From CAXXOK01 sp963675365 (GTDB lineage: Bacteria > Bacillota > Clostridia > Christensenellales > Aristaeellaceae), in assembly GCA_963675365.2 (NCBI GenBank), contig CAXXVA010000003.1:1302001-1366000 (forward strand): a stretch of 64,000 bases of DNA, read 5' to 3'. Each line of letters begins with the position of its first letter. Within the stretch, counting starts at the first letter, position 1. The notes beneath the pieces are model-generated. The model saw nothing but the letters and a program-made list of their open reading frames with translations. It searched no databases and was not told where the DNA came from. The position numbers were made by a program, and so were the translations under genes. Below, one piece after another: positions 52,914-62,362 of this stretch.

Positions 52914-55235
52914 ATGGAATCCAGGAGTTACGATAACCTTCCGCAGTGGCTGACGGAGAATGCTCGCTTCACCCTCTGGCGGTATGAAAAGCGAGAAGGT
53001 CAGGATAAACCAGCCAAAGTTCCCTATCAGATAAACGGTCACAGGGCGAGGAGCAATGACCCGAGTACCTTTACAGATTATGCCAATGCACTCTCGTTCC
53101 TCCGCCGTTCGAAGCAACCGACTGGTCTGGGCATCGGGATATTCGGGGATGTCGCCGCAGTGGATATTGACCACTGTGTTGATGATGACGGACAACTATC
53201 CGATATGGCATCGGATATTACCGGCATCATGGACAGCTATACGGAATTCAGCCCCTCCGACAAAGGCATCCGTATCCTGTTCCGAATCGAGAATCCGGTG
53301 CGTAACAGTAAAAACTACTACATCAACAACAGCCGGATTGGGCTGGAAATTTATGCCGCAGGCGTCACCAACAAATACGTGACCGTCACCGGTCATGTCA
53401 TCCGGCAGGGTGACATGGATTCTCGTGACAATGCGCTGCAAACCATACTGAATAAATACATGAAACGGACGCTGCCTACAAGACCCGTGAGTCCTACCCC
53501 CGTTTCCTCACGGCTGTCCGACAGCGCGGTGCTGGAGAAGGCTGGACACTCCGCTCAGAGCGACAAATTCCGTCGTCTGTACCGCGGTGAGTTCGGTGAC
53601 TACAAATCCCAGAGCGATGCCGACATGGCTCTGGCGGGCATCCTGGCCTTCTGGTGCGGCGGTGATACCACGCAGATGGACCGTCTGTTCCGGCAGTCCG
53701 GTCTGATGCGCGATAAATGGGATTCGAAGCGCGGTAGTTCTACATACGGTCGTATCCTGCTGGAGAAGGTTGTCTGTACCACCGATACATTCTACAATCC
53801 AACTTCCTCAAAGCGCCATGCGGCTGTATCTAACGATGACAGCAAAGCATTAACTGAGTATACGCCGGATGATAATGAACGGTATCCGTGGACGGATATT
53901 GGAGCAGGACGCTTGTTTGCGGATTTCTACAAGAAAACGCTCCGGTATGTACCGGAGCGCAAGACATGGTTCGCCTACGCTGACGGCATCTGGGCACCGG
54001 ATACCGGCAGTCTCCGCGCCATGGAACTGTGCAAGCAACTGGCTGACCAACTGCTGATATACGGTCTAGGCATTTCGGATGAACGACGCCGGGATTCATT
54101 CCTGAAGCATCATCAGAAATGGCAAACCCGCCGGTACCGTGAGATCGTCCTCAAGGATGCGCAGAGTGTCCACCCGATTGCCATGAGCAGTTTTGACAGC
54201 GACCCCTACGTTTTCAACTGCAAAAACGGCACCTTGCACCTTAACAGCACGAAATTCACCGAGCACCGAAGCGCAGACAAGCTCACCAAAATCTCGCAGG
54301 TGCGATATGACCCGGATGCGGCGTGCAGCCGGTTTGACGATTTCATCCGTGAGGTCGCCGGTAACGATGCCGGCAAGGCCCGGTTCCTGCAGAAAGTCCT
54401 GGGATATGGTATCACAGGCGATACCCGCTACGAGTGCCTGTTCGTCCTGTACGGCGCAACCACGCGTAACGGCAAAGGCACGCTCTGTGAGAGCGTACTA
54501 AAGGTACTGGGCGGCTACGGCTGCACCGTACGGCCTGAAAGCATCAGCATCAAGGCCAACGCCAACAGCTCCAATCCCAGCGAAGATATCGCCCGACTCG
54601 CAGGCGTACGCTTTGCCAACATCTCTGAGCCAGGACGTGGGCTGGTGCTCAACGCCTCACAGGTCAAGAGCATGACCGGCAATGATACCCTCAACGCACG
54701 TTTCCTGCACGAAAACAGCTTTGATTTCGCGCCGCAGTTCAAGCTGTACATCAACGCCAATTACCTGCCGGTCATCAACGATATGACGTTGTTTTCCAGT
54801 GGACGCGTTGTCATCATCCCCTTCGACCGGCATTTCGAGGAGCATGAGCAGGATAAAACCCTGAAGCGGGAATTCGCCAAATCGAAAAACCAAAGCGCTA
54901 TCTTGAACTGGCTGGTCAAAGGGTATCAGTTGCTCATAGCTGAGGGGCTTACCCAGCCGCAGTCTGTCCTGGCAGCCACAGACGGGTATCGCCACGACAG
55001 CGACAAGGTCGCGCTATTTGTCGAGGACACCCTCATCCAGGACTCACGCTGCGAAGTACGGACTTCTGCGGTCTACAAGCTGTACAAGTTATGGTGCGAT
55101 GATAATGACTGCAGAGCAGAAAACAGCCGGAATTTCAACCAGGCATTACGGAGCATCGCCGTAGTGGAAAAACGACGTCCGAAGTACGGCGGCGGAGCGA
55201 CCACAATGCTTGTCGGATACTATATCGCTGGCTAA
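52914..55235 (+). CDS. Phage/plasmid-type primase-helicase
   Basis: A 773-residue replication protein. The N-terminal primase-polymerase domain has 'AAVDIDHC' with its metal-binding Asp pair and 'LEIYAAGVTNKYVTVTG'. The C-terminal D5-type superfamily 3 helicase has the Walker A motif 'GATTRNGKGT' near residue 515, a Walker B-like segment and 'LNARFLHENSFDF...FKLYINANYLP'-type motifs split by loops, and a C-terminal winged helix. It can initiate autonomous replication of the excised element. GAAGGGAG precedes the ATG. Confidence 0.92.
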   Translation: MESRSYDNLPQWLTENARFTLWRYEKREGQDKPAKVPYQINGHRARSNDPSTFTDYANALSFLRRSKQPTGLGIGIFGDVAAVDIDHCVDDDGQLSDMASDITGIMDSYTEFSPSDKGIRILFRIENPVRNSKNYYINNSRIGLEIYAAGVTNKYVTVTGHVIRQGDMDSRDNALQTILNKYMKRTLPTRPVSPTPVSSRLSDSAVLEKAGHSAQSDKFRRLYRGEFGDYKSQSDADMALAGILAFWCGGDTTQMDRLFRQSGLMRDKWDSKRGSSTYGRILLEKVVCTTDTFYNPTSSKRHAAVSNDDSKALTEYTPDDNERYPWTDIGAGRLFADFYKKTLRYVPERKTWFAYADGIWAPDTGSLRAMELCKQLADQLLIYGLGISDERRRDSFLKHHQKWQTRRYREIVLKDAQSVHPIAMSSFDSDPYVFNCKNGTLHLNSTKFTEHRSADKLTKISQVRYDPDAACSRFDDFIREVAGNDAGKARFLQKVLGYGITGDTRYECLFVLYGATTRNGKGTLCESVLKVLGGYGCTVRPESISIKANANSSNPSEDIARLAGVRFANISEPGRGLVLNASQVKSMTGNDTLNARFLHENSFDFAPQFKLYINANYLPVINDMTLFSSGRVVIIPFDRHFEEHEQDKTLKREFAKSKNQSAILNWLVKGYQLLIAEGLTQPQSVLAATDGYRHDSDKVALFVEDTLIQDSRCEVRTSAVYKLYKLWCDDNDCRAENSRNFNQALRSIAVVEKRRPKYGGGATTMLVGYYIAG

Positions 55236-55356
55236 GCAACCTATATAGCCGTTTATCGCTTTCAACATAAGGGTTTACCTTGTATACCCCCAGTATCTCC
55301 AACATGATACAAAGGGGCATTATGCTAAGAACAAATACCGATCACTAAATACATCA

Positions 55357-56328
55357 TTATTGTTCCGGCAAACGTTCATTCATGCATTGTAAAATCTGCT
55401 GATGACTTGGCATGGCAGGGATAGCTCCTTTTGCCATTGCGGTTAAGCTGCCTGCAGCATTGCAGTATCGAATGATTCTGTCAAGTCGTTCTTTACTTAA
55501 AGAGATGATATCCGCCAAACTTATACCGGTCAACTGGGATAAAAGCGCGCCTAAAAAAGCGTCACCGGATCCAGTCGTGTCAATCACAGGCACCTGGTAC
55601 GCCGGCCAACTCCCATGGCAGCGATCTGTATAATAAAACGCGCCTTCTTTTCCTCTTGTGACCACTATCAGGCTTGCGCCCGCCTGTGCCAGAGCTGCTG
55701 CGCCTTCCAACAGCCCGCATTTCCCGGTCAGTAAAAGTATTTCTTCTTCTGACACTTTCACAATATCCGCTAGTTTCAAACCCTTTGTTATGATATCAAC
55801 GGCTTCCTCTGTATTTTTCCATAGTGGAGGGCGGTAATTCGGATCGTAGCTGATAAGCGCTCCGGACTTTTTTGCAGTTTCTGCAGCATAAAACGTTGCT
55901 GACCGACTTGGTTCGTCTGTTAATGATACCGAACCAAAATGAAAAACGCGGCACTCATTCAGCAGTGATTGGGGTATATCCTTTACTGTCAGGCAAATAT
56001 CAGCACCAGGATTTCTGTAGAAACTAAACGTACGGTCGCCTTTTTTATCCAACTGTACAAACGCAAGGGTAGTATGCACATCTCTGGTCGTTTGAAACCC
56101 CGATACATCAATACCGACATTCTGCATGGTTTTTTGTAAAAATCGCCCAAACGCATCATCGCCCACCATCCCGATAAAGGCCGTCTGGCCGCCTAGCCTG
56201 GCATTCATTGCCAATACGTTGGCTGGTGCGCCGCCGGGATTGCAGCTGAACAACTGCATGCCCAGTTCATTGAAACCCGATGGTGTAAAATCAATTAATG
56301 TTTCGCCCAATGCCACTACATCAAACAT
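55357..56328 (-). CDS. PfkB-family fructokinase
   Basis: A 323-residue sugar kinase phosphorylating most likely fructose at O6. 'NPGGAPANVLAMNARLGG' (PfkB signature 1) and 'DTTGSGDAFLGALLSQL' (signature 2 with the catalytic Asp) are intact; length is normal. It fits the GH32 fructosidase at 44 kb, from which the 4.8-kb integrated element now separates it. It ends the minus-strand operon that starts with ABC system 4. Confidence 0.9.
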   Translation of the reverse strand: MFDVVALGETLIDFTPSGFNELGMQLFSCNPGGAPANVLAMNARLGGQTAFIGMVGDDAFGRFLQKTMQNVGIDVSGFQTTRDVHTTLAFVQLDKKGDRTFSFYRNPGADICLTVKDIPQSLLNECRVFHFGSVSLTDEPSRSATFYAAETAKKSGALISYDPNYRPPLWKNTEEAVDIITKGLKLADIVKVSEEEILLLTGKCGLLEGAAALAQAGASLIVVTRGKEGAFYYTDRCHGSWPAYQVPVIDTTGSGDAFLGALLSQLTGISLADIISLSKERLDRIIRYCNAAGSLTAMAKGAIPAMPSHQQILQCMNERLPEQ

Positions 56329-56337
56329 TATGTCCCC

Positions 56338-56724
56338 CTACAACCTTTCACTGAATTCCACTTTTCCGGCATTTAGTCTGAGAATCGTAAAATACTTCAC
56401 GCCATTTCTCCAGAACGGCAGCGATTGGACACCGTCTTCTATAGCTGAGTATCCCATTTGGGTTACTATATTATATACTCCTTGAATATCACTCACATCA
56501 ATCGCAATATGGTCAATCGCACCCGGTTTGCCTATAGCTTGCCTGTTCTCGTAAATTTCAATCATTAGGCTTTTATGGGAAAGAAACGCTAAGGGTTCTT
56601 CCTATGAATCTATACGTAACACAACCGTAAATCCGAGGGTTTCAAAAAACTGTATTGTCAATTCCAAATCATTGGTCGGGATCCCAATGTGCTGTATCCC
56701 TGTCATGTATTCTTTCAGTTTCAT
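56338..56724 (-). pseudogene. VOC/glyoxalase-family gene with an amber stop
   Basis: From ATG 56724 one continuous frame encodes a 128-codon VOC protein: 'GIQHIGIPTNDLELTIQFFETLGF' then TAG at 56604-56602, then 'EEPLAFLSHKSLMIEIYENRQ', 'GAIDHIAIDVSD' and a C-terminus. Both halves of the glyoxalase fold are present and no bases are missing, so a single change (for example CAG to TAG) inactivated it. Restart at ATG 56565 would give only a 75-residue half protein. Confidence 0.8.
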
Positions 56725-56899
56725 AGTTTATTCCCACACTTCTCTCCAAATTGTTTGACTTATATAGCAACTTCTCAGATTGCCCGTATAGGTAAACAGT
56801 GTCCCCGAAATCACAGTGCAACTCCATCAAATCAATAGAGAAATTATACCAATACGAGAATGCTTGTGTCATTCCATAATTATTATACGGCCAGATCGA

Positions 56900-57736
56900 T
56901 CATCCCTTTAGCGCGCCGCTGATCAATCCGTTTTCGATCTTTTCTTGGAACAGAACATAGAGTAGGATGACCGGAATTGTGGTTAACGAAATACCCGCCA
57001 TAGACGCACTATAATTAGTGCTGAATTCCCCAAAAAAGGAAAGCAGCCCCATTGAAATTGTGCCCAGACGTTTATCGGTAATGAAGATCAGCGGGAATAG
57101 AAGGTTGTTCCAGACCTGAATAAAATTAAAAATGGACGCGCTGATGATACCAGGAATGGAAAGCGGTAAAATCACATGCAAAAATGTCTGTATCGCTGAT
57201 CCGCCGTCCATAATCGTCGCTTCTTCGAGTTCCGATGGTATGCCTTTCATCAATCCGGTCAGAATCAACACTGTCATGGGAATACAAAACGCACTGTATA
57301 ACAGGCACAACATCGGATAGTTGTTCATAATACCGAGTTTGCCAAACAGGTAGGAAAGCGGGATTAGCACCGCCTGAATGGGAATCATCAAACCGCCCAA
57401 GAAGAAAAAGTAAACCATCTGACGTCCCTTGAAATTAAATTTGGATAGAATATACGCAGCCAGCGCCCCAACGATTGCCGATACCAGCAGCGTACTAGCC
57501 GCCAGTACCAAGGTGTTGAAAAAATAGCGGCCGATATTGCCGACGCTCCAGGCAGTGACATAGTTGTCAAACCGCAGCTGCGTGGGTAACGCCGTAAAGG
57601 ATTTGAATATTTCCAGATTGCCTTTAAACGAGCATAGGATCGTAAACAACAGCGGATACAGGTTAAGTATAGCGGCTGTTACAAAAAGCAGAAATCCTAT
57701 CCTCCGTCTGATGAGTGTAGTTTTTTTCACTTTCAT
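56900..57736 (-). CDS. CUT1 ABC sugar permease, MalG type
   Basis: A 278-residue six-helix permease ('ELEEATIMDGGSAIQTFLHVIL' as EAA loop; C-terminal 'ENGLISGALKG'). ATG 57736 follows the stop of the MalF-type gene by one base; the longer frame overlaps that gene and is not used. Confidence 0.9.
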   Translation of the reverse strand: MKVKKTTLIRRRIGFLLFVTAAILNLYPLLFTILCSFKGNLEIFKSFTALPTQLRFDNYVTAWSVGNIGRYFFNTLVLAASTLLVSAIVGALAAYILSKFNFKGRQMVYFFFLGGLMIPIQAVLIPLSYLFGKLGIMNNYPMLCLLYSAFCIPMTVLILTGLMKGIPSELEEATIMDGGSAIQTFLHVILPLSIPGIISASIFNFIQVWNNLLFPLIFITDKRLGTISMGLLSFFGEFSTNYSASMAGISLTTIPVILLYVLFQEKIENGLISGALKG

Positions 57737-57737
57737 T

Positions 57738-58646
57738 TCACAAGCTTTCTGGTCCCGCCACATCGCGGCGGCGATTCATGATGCCAAGACTGAACAGCGT
57801 GATGATAACGCTGAGAGCGAAAATGACCGAAGCGATTGCGCTTCCCAATCCATAGTTATTATATCGGTATGCCTCGTTGTACATCAGCAGCGCCGGCACC
57901 ACCGTGCAGTTCTGCGTGCCGCCCGTTGGGGTTAAAATGTATACAGTATCAAATATCTTTAGAACTCCCGTAATAACCATGATAACGGACACCTCAATCG
58001 ATTGCCAGAGCATTGGTATATAAAGAAACCGCACCTTTTTCAGGCCGGTAACGCCGTCTATCACGCCGGCTTCAATCACTGATGCTGGCACGATGGTCAG
58101 TCCCGCAAGGCAGAGTATCATATAATATCCGACACTCGTCCAGGCACATACGATCACCAACGCGACCAGAGACGTGGACGGATCTACAAGCCATTGGCGC
58201 GTCCATGATTCCAGGCCCATGGTATTCAAAAGACTGTTGAGGATTCCTTTGTCCGTTGGGAAATAGATAAAGTTCCAAAGGAGTGAAACCGCCGTTACGT
58301 TCAATATCATAGGAATAAAAAATGCAGCCTTGAACAATCGTTTTCCATTCTGAAAAGAATGAATAATCAAACCCAGCGCATACCCTATGGGCACCTGCAG
58401 GACTACGCTGAGAAAGACAAAAATACCGATGTTGCTCAACGACTTTAAAAACACGGGGTCCTCAAACAATTTACGGTAATTCTTCAGCCCCACAAATTCC
58501 AGTGGTACGGATTGAATTCCCGGCCACTCGTTAAAGGAAAAGTGGATGGACAGCAGCACGGGAACGACCTCAAACACAAAATAGATCGCAAAGGCCGGTA
58601 ATAAAAACAACAGGATCGTCCTCCTGTTTCTATGATATAACTCCAT
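57738..58646 (-). CDS. CUT1 ABC sugar permease, MalF type
   Basis: A 302-residue permease beginning 'MELYHRNRRTILLFLLPAF'. The EAA loop reads 'SVIEAGVIDGVTGLKKVRFL', with Gly for the second Ala. AAGGAG is 8 nt before the ATG. Works with the SBP at 58.7 kb. Confidence 0.92.
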   Translation of the reverse strand: MELYHRNRRTILLFLLPAFAIYFVFEVVPVLLSIHFSFNEWPGIQSVPLEFVGLKNYRKLFEDPVFLKSLSNIGIFVFLSVVLQVPIGYALGLIIHSFQNGKRLFKAAFFIPMILNVTAVSLLWNFIYFPTDKGILNSLLNTMGLESWTRQWLVDPSTSLVALVIVCAWTSVGYYMILCLAGLTIVPASVIEAGVIDGVTGLKKVRFLYIPMLWQSIEVSVIMVITGVLKIFDTVYILTPTGGTQNCTVVPALLMYNEAYRYNNYGLGSAIASVIFALSVIITLFSLGIMNRRRDVAGPESL

Positions 58647-58678
58647 AACGGCGGCTCCTTAACATAGCGTTTAACCGT

Positions 58679-58708
58679 GCCCGAACGCCGGTAACCCGGC
58701 GTTCGGGC
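58679..58708 (-). other. Stem-loop after solute-binding-protein gene (system 4)
   Basis: A perfect 13-bp GC-rich inverted repeat (58679-58691 with 58696-58708) with a 4-nt loop, between SBP stop and permease start, without a clear T-run on the minus strand. Confidence 0.8.
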
Positions 58709-58723
58709 CTTGTCTTAGGGCAA

Positions 58724-60031
58724 TTATTCCGCGCGGTAATCGTCGATTGCCTTTTGAATCACAGCCGCGGTATCTTCAGCGGAAGCACCGAGCATCATAT
58801 CCAAAATAGCATTGCGGGAAACGTCGACCAAGGATGGGCAGGTGTCGTAGTCAAAATACTCTCCGCCCGATTTAGTGATGGTGTTGGTGTAAGCAATCAT
58901 ATCGGAAAAGATGGGAGCGGCATCCACCGGAGCAACGGTGTTTTTATAGGGGGATACGCGCATAGCGGCTGTCATACGTTCTTGAATCGCTTCCGGTGTC
59001 GTCATGAATTTTACAAGTTTCAAGGTCGCTTCCTGCTGCTCTTCGGTCATCGTCCCGGAGATCATCCATCCCGAAGTATAAATCACATGCGTATCGTTGT
59101 ATTCCGGTTTATCCGTAAAGGACGGGAAGGGGAAGAAGCTGATGTCGCCCTTCATCTCACTCTCCGATGCCAGAATTTCCGGAATAATCGGGCTGCTGTG
59201 CGAAATCATCGCCACTTCGCCTGTCAGGAATTGATTCATCTGTGTATTATAGTCCATGCCCTCAAAGCCTTCCATAAAAGCGCCCTTTTCTTTGAGGTCT
59301 TTGGTGATCTGCAGGCATTCCACCACATCAGCATCTGTCCACTTCTTTTCGCCCGTTCCCAGCGCGATTACGCCTTCCAGCCCGATGCGCTTAAACAGGA
59401 TATTGTTGAAGATATGGCCCATAACCCATGTGTTTTTACCGCCGACACCAAAGGGGGTGATGCCAGCCGCATTCAGTTTGTCCATGCAGTCGTAAAGCTC
59501 TTCCATCGTGGTCGGCGCAGAGGTGATACCAGCCTGTTCAAAAAGCTTGGTATTATAGAAAACAGCGTCCACATTGAGCTCGTTCGGCAGTGCGTAAATC
59601 CCGTTTACGCCATAATCATCAAGCTTGTAGGTATCCAGTGCACCATCCAGGAAGGTAGCCGCCCACTCGGGATCATCCGCCAGAGAACTGCTGAGATCCA
59701 GCAGCACGCCGTTTTTCGCCCACTCGGTTAAGCCGGCAATCGCGGGATAGTAGAAAATACTGGGTGTTTCGCCTGTGGAGATCGCAACCTTGAGTTTGTT
59801 GTTGTAGGCAGCCTCTTCATAAATCGAGTCGTTTTGCACAATAACGTTCGGGTTTTCCGCCATAAACGCAGCGATCTGTCTTTCATAAACCAAAGCAATT
59901 GGGGTACCCCCGCTGTCACGGCTCATGAACGTGATGGTCACCTGCGTATCGGCAAGTGCAGAAACAGAGATGAGCATTGTCAGCACCAGAAAAAGTGCGG
60001 ACAGGATAGAAAGGAAACGATTGGTTTTCAT
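58724..60031 (-). CDS. ABC sugar-binding protein
   Basis: A 435-residue solute-binding protein with a signal peptide and 'ALA-DT' cleavage site, no lipobox cysteine. The mature part starts 'VTITFMSRDSGG'; 'STGETPSIFYYP' and 'GIYALPNELNVDAVFYNTKLF' are family segments. AAGGAGG precedes the ATG. It follows the GHL6-type gene by 18 bp. Confidence 0.92.
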   Translation of the reverse strand: MKTNRFLSILSALFLVLTMLISVSALADTQVTITFMSRDSGGTPIALVYERQIAAFMAENPNVIVQNDSIYEEAAYNNKLKVAISTGETPSIFYYPAIAGLTEWAKNGVLLDLSSSLADDPEWAATFLDGALDTYKLDDYGVNGIYALPNELNVDAVFYNTKLFEQAGITSAPTTMEELYDCMDKLNAAGITPFGVGGKNTWVMGHIFNNILFKRIGLEGVIALGTGEKKWTDADVVECLQITKDLKEKGAFMEGFEGMDYNTQMNQFLTGEVAMISHSSPIIPEILASESEMKGDISFFPFPSFTDKPEYNDTHVIYTSGWMISGTMTEEQQEATLKLVKFMTTPEAIQERMTAAMRVSPYKNTVAPVDAAPIFSDMIAYTNTITKSGGEYFDYDTCPSLVDVSRNAILDMMLGASAEDTAAVIQKAIDDYRAE

Positions 60032-60049
60032 GGAACATCCTCCTTTTTA

Positions 60050-62077
60050 TTATTCCCCGGCCATTACAACCGGGTCATTTCTAAATTGAATGGACAGCAT
60101 TCTGTGTCCAATTATCTTTGGTACGGTCAACGTCAGGGTGCCCCCTGCCTGCGAAAAGAGCAGCGGCTTGTTTTCGGGGACAAGCCATACCTCTTTGACC
60201 TGATGTGGCACTGTGATTCGCAGAGAAAGCCGATACAATGGGATGACTTCATCCACAATGTCCAGCGTCGCACATTTGCGCTGCGGAATATAGTACAGCA
60301 GGTGAACGACCCATCGGCTTTGGGATTCTTGTGCCATGATGTTGGTGATTAAACTGCTTGGGCCATCGTGCACGAGCAATCGCTCCGGCAGAAGCATCGA
60401 AACCGCGTTTTGCGCAAGTTTTTTACACCAGGGCGTGGCATTATGCTGATACTGTGCGAAAACAGGGTGTGCGAAGTAAATCCCGTTCCCATTGGAAATC
60501 ACCGCCGGATATGACGTCTTGCCGGAAGATGGAGCATACAGATGGGAATGGAAATGTTCCCATGTGCGGTTAAAAACAGGCTCAACGGCCGGCAGCAGTA
60601 CCTCCGCCTCACCCGAAGTCTTCGTCAGCGCCGCGCGCATGTACATCACATGCTCGCTTGGCGGCATTCCCTCGCCGATATGGCCCTGCGGGATGATAAA
60701 ATCTGGACAAAAGGGCGCTTCACCCAGGTATTCAACTCCCGGATTATATACAAACCGTTCCTCATTTATCGCCAATCCACTGTGGTAACTTGCCAGAATT
60801 TTACCGCCTTGCGCCGTAAAGGATTGCAGCTTCTTCCGCAGTTTTTCACTGACTCTGATTTGGTCGGGAAGCACCAGCAGCCGGTATTGGGAAATATCGG
60901 AATCGCTGTCCACTACATCAAACTGCACCGAAAGCTCCATCAGGAGGCGTGCTGCGCCCTCTGTGGCTTTGGGAATCACGCCCGCGCCTGCCTTGTCCAT
61001 AAATTCTTCTTCCGTAAACAGCGCAGCCTCGACAACCGGCTGCGCTCCATCGCACCACGGCTCTTTTTGCTCAATATCGGCATACAATGCGCCAATCTGC
61101 CGGTAGGTATATGGGTTGAGCACACAGGATGGCGCGGGTTGATCGCCGATAATGCACTTGCAGCCGTTTGCCAGCATGCTATAGCATTCAAAATCCAGCG
61201 CGTCTTGATTGCGGAACGAATGAATATCGCCCCACTCGGTGTGAAATCGGCCCGTCATCCCCAGGCATTCTTTGCCGAAATTCCGATTGTATTTCGCGCA
61301 TAGGGGGAAATCCATATAGCCCCATTCTCCTCCGGGAAGCGATTCAAACGCGTAATAGGTATAAGCATCCCGCACATTCTTTTCGTGTACTCCCACATGC
61401 CCTTTATTGTAAAAAATATTGAAATCTGGGTTCGTCTCTCTGACAAAAGCCGAGAGGTCCTCCACAAAATCCTGATAGGTAATGATTGAAAAACGGGTTC
61501 TGTCCCCAGCATCGGCAGGATTCAATCCCAGTGCCTGCATTTTTCGGATGCACGTCGGGCAGCAGCATTCCACTATAAACGCCGCATCGAACCAAACGCC
61601 TTCTGCGGGTATTTTACGAATCACCTCGCCAAACTGCTCCTTAAGATAGTCACGGTATGCAGTATTGACACAGAGGTTTTTATAAAAACCGGCATCGAAG
61701 TAACCGGCGCCCTTGTAATCCATCAGCGTACCGTTTTCGTCAATGCAAACCCACTCCGGATGGAGATCCGTGATCCGCTTGTCCCAGCAAACGGTCGTAT
61801 ACAAGTTTACATCAATGCCCCGTTTATGGCACGCCTCCGCCTGATGTTCCAGCAACTGACGGTCGCAAAGATGCGGGTGTACGAATTCAGGAAACAGAGA
61901 CGAATCATAATACAGCATCCCGTGATGGCCGCGGGAAAAAAGTGTTATAGAATCAACATGCGCCTGTTTCAATGTATCGGCAAAGGCATCGGGATTAAAC
62001 TTTGCGGCTACCCCTTGGATCAGGCCGCTGGTATGGAAATCCAGGTGGATTTGTCGTTTGCCAATCGGGTTGGGCAT
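60050..62077 (-). CDS. GHL6-type putative glycoside hydrolase
   Basis: A 675-residue protein. The N-terminal TIM-barrel half (about 1-350) has 'VDSITLFSRGHHGMLYYDS', 'GIDVNLYTTVCWDKRI', 'GVWFDAAFI' and a cysteine cluster 'CCCPTC', as in the 'hypothetical glycosyl hydrolase 6' group. The middle ('LLVLPDQIRVSEKLRKKLQSF', 'GGKILASYHSG') resembles the beta-galactosidase trimerisation domain. It has no signal peptide, so it acts on imported oligosaccharides. Specificity is unknown; candidate acids include the Asp in 'WFDAAF' and Glu in 'YYAFESLPGG'. Confidence 0.75.
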   Translation of the reverse strand: MPNPIGKRQIHLDFHTSGLIQGVAAKFNPDAFADTLKQAHVDSITLFSRGHHGMLYYDSSLFPEFVHPHLCDRQLLEHQAEACHKRGIDVNLYTTVCWDKRITDLHPEWVCIDENGTLMDYKGAGYFDAGFYKNLCVNTAYRDYLKEQFGEVIRKIPAEGVWFDAAFIVECCCPTCIRKMQALGLNPADAGDRTRFSIITYQDFVEDLSAFVRETNPDFNIFYNKGHVGVHEKNVRDAYTYYAFESLPGGEWGYMDFPLCAKYNRNFGKECLGMTGRFHTEWGDIHSFRNQDALDFECYSMLANGCKCIIGDQPAPSCVLNPYTYRQIGALYADIEQKEPWCDGAQPVVEAALFTEEEFMDKAGAGVIPKATEGAARLLMELSVQFDVVDSDSDISQYRLLVLPDQIRVSEKLRKKLQSFTAQGGKILASYHSGLAINEERFVYNPGVEYLGEAPFCPDFIIPQGHIGEGMPPSEHVMYMRAALTKTSGEAEVLLPAVEPVFNRTWEHFHSHLYAPSSGKTSYPAVISNGNGIYFAHPVFAQYQHNATPWCKKLAQNAVSMLLPERLLVHDGPSSLITNIMAQESQSRWVVHLLYYIPQRKCATLDIVDEVIPLYRLSLRITVPHQVKEVWLVPENKPLLFSQAGGTLTLTVPKIIGHRMLSIQFRNDPVVMAGE

Positions 62078-62362
62078 TTATCTCACTCTTCTCAGTTTCT
62101 TCAGTGATTTGAGTATAATGTAGGGTATATCTTCGAAAAATGGATTCTCTTGGGATGATTAGGAAATATTTTGGATGGAATACACATGATTTCCGACTCC
62201 AGGCAAATAATCTCTGCACGGTTGTTTGATCAAATTCGCAAATTCTAACATGTAAAGCTGTAGAAACAGCTATACTGCTTCCGTCTTTTCAACCACAGCT
62301 ATCTATTGTGTTCAACAGCGTAAGCTATTGCTAATTGTATGATGATTTGAACATTGTTCAAT
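62078..62362. other. Intergenic region upstream of the GHL6-type gene
   Basis: 285 bp without a gene; expected to hold the promoter and regulator site for ABC system 4. A short hairpin AGCTGT-AGAA-ACAGCT lies at 62256-62271, perhaps ending the response-regulator message. Confidence 0.35.

Noticed and set aside
50500..55360. GATGTATTT near 50504 and its inverse near 55345 as att sites of the satellite
   Set aside because: The copies are inverted and only 9 bp long; integrase attachment sites should be direct repeats.
56669..56872. 67-codon minus-strand frame
   Set aside because: It overlaps the VOC start region in another frame, lacks a ribosome binding site and has no recognisable features.
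58754..59731. 325-codon plus-strand frame opposite the SBP gene
   Set aside because: Antisense shadow; no start signal or family motif.
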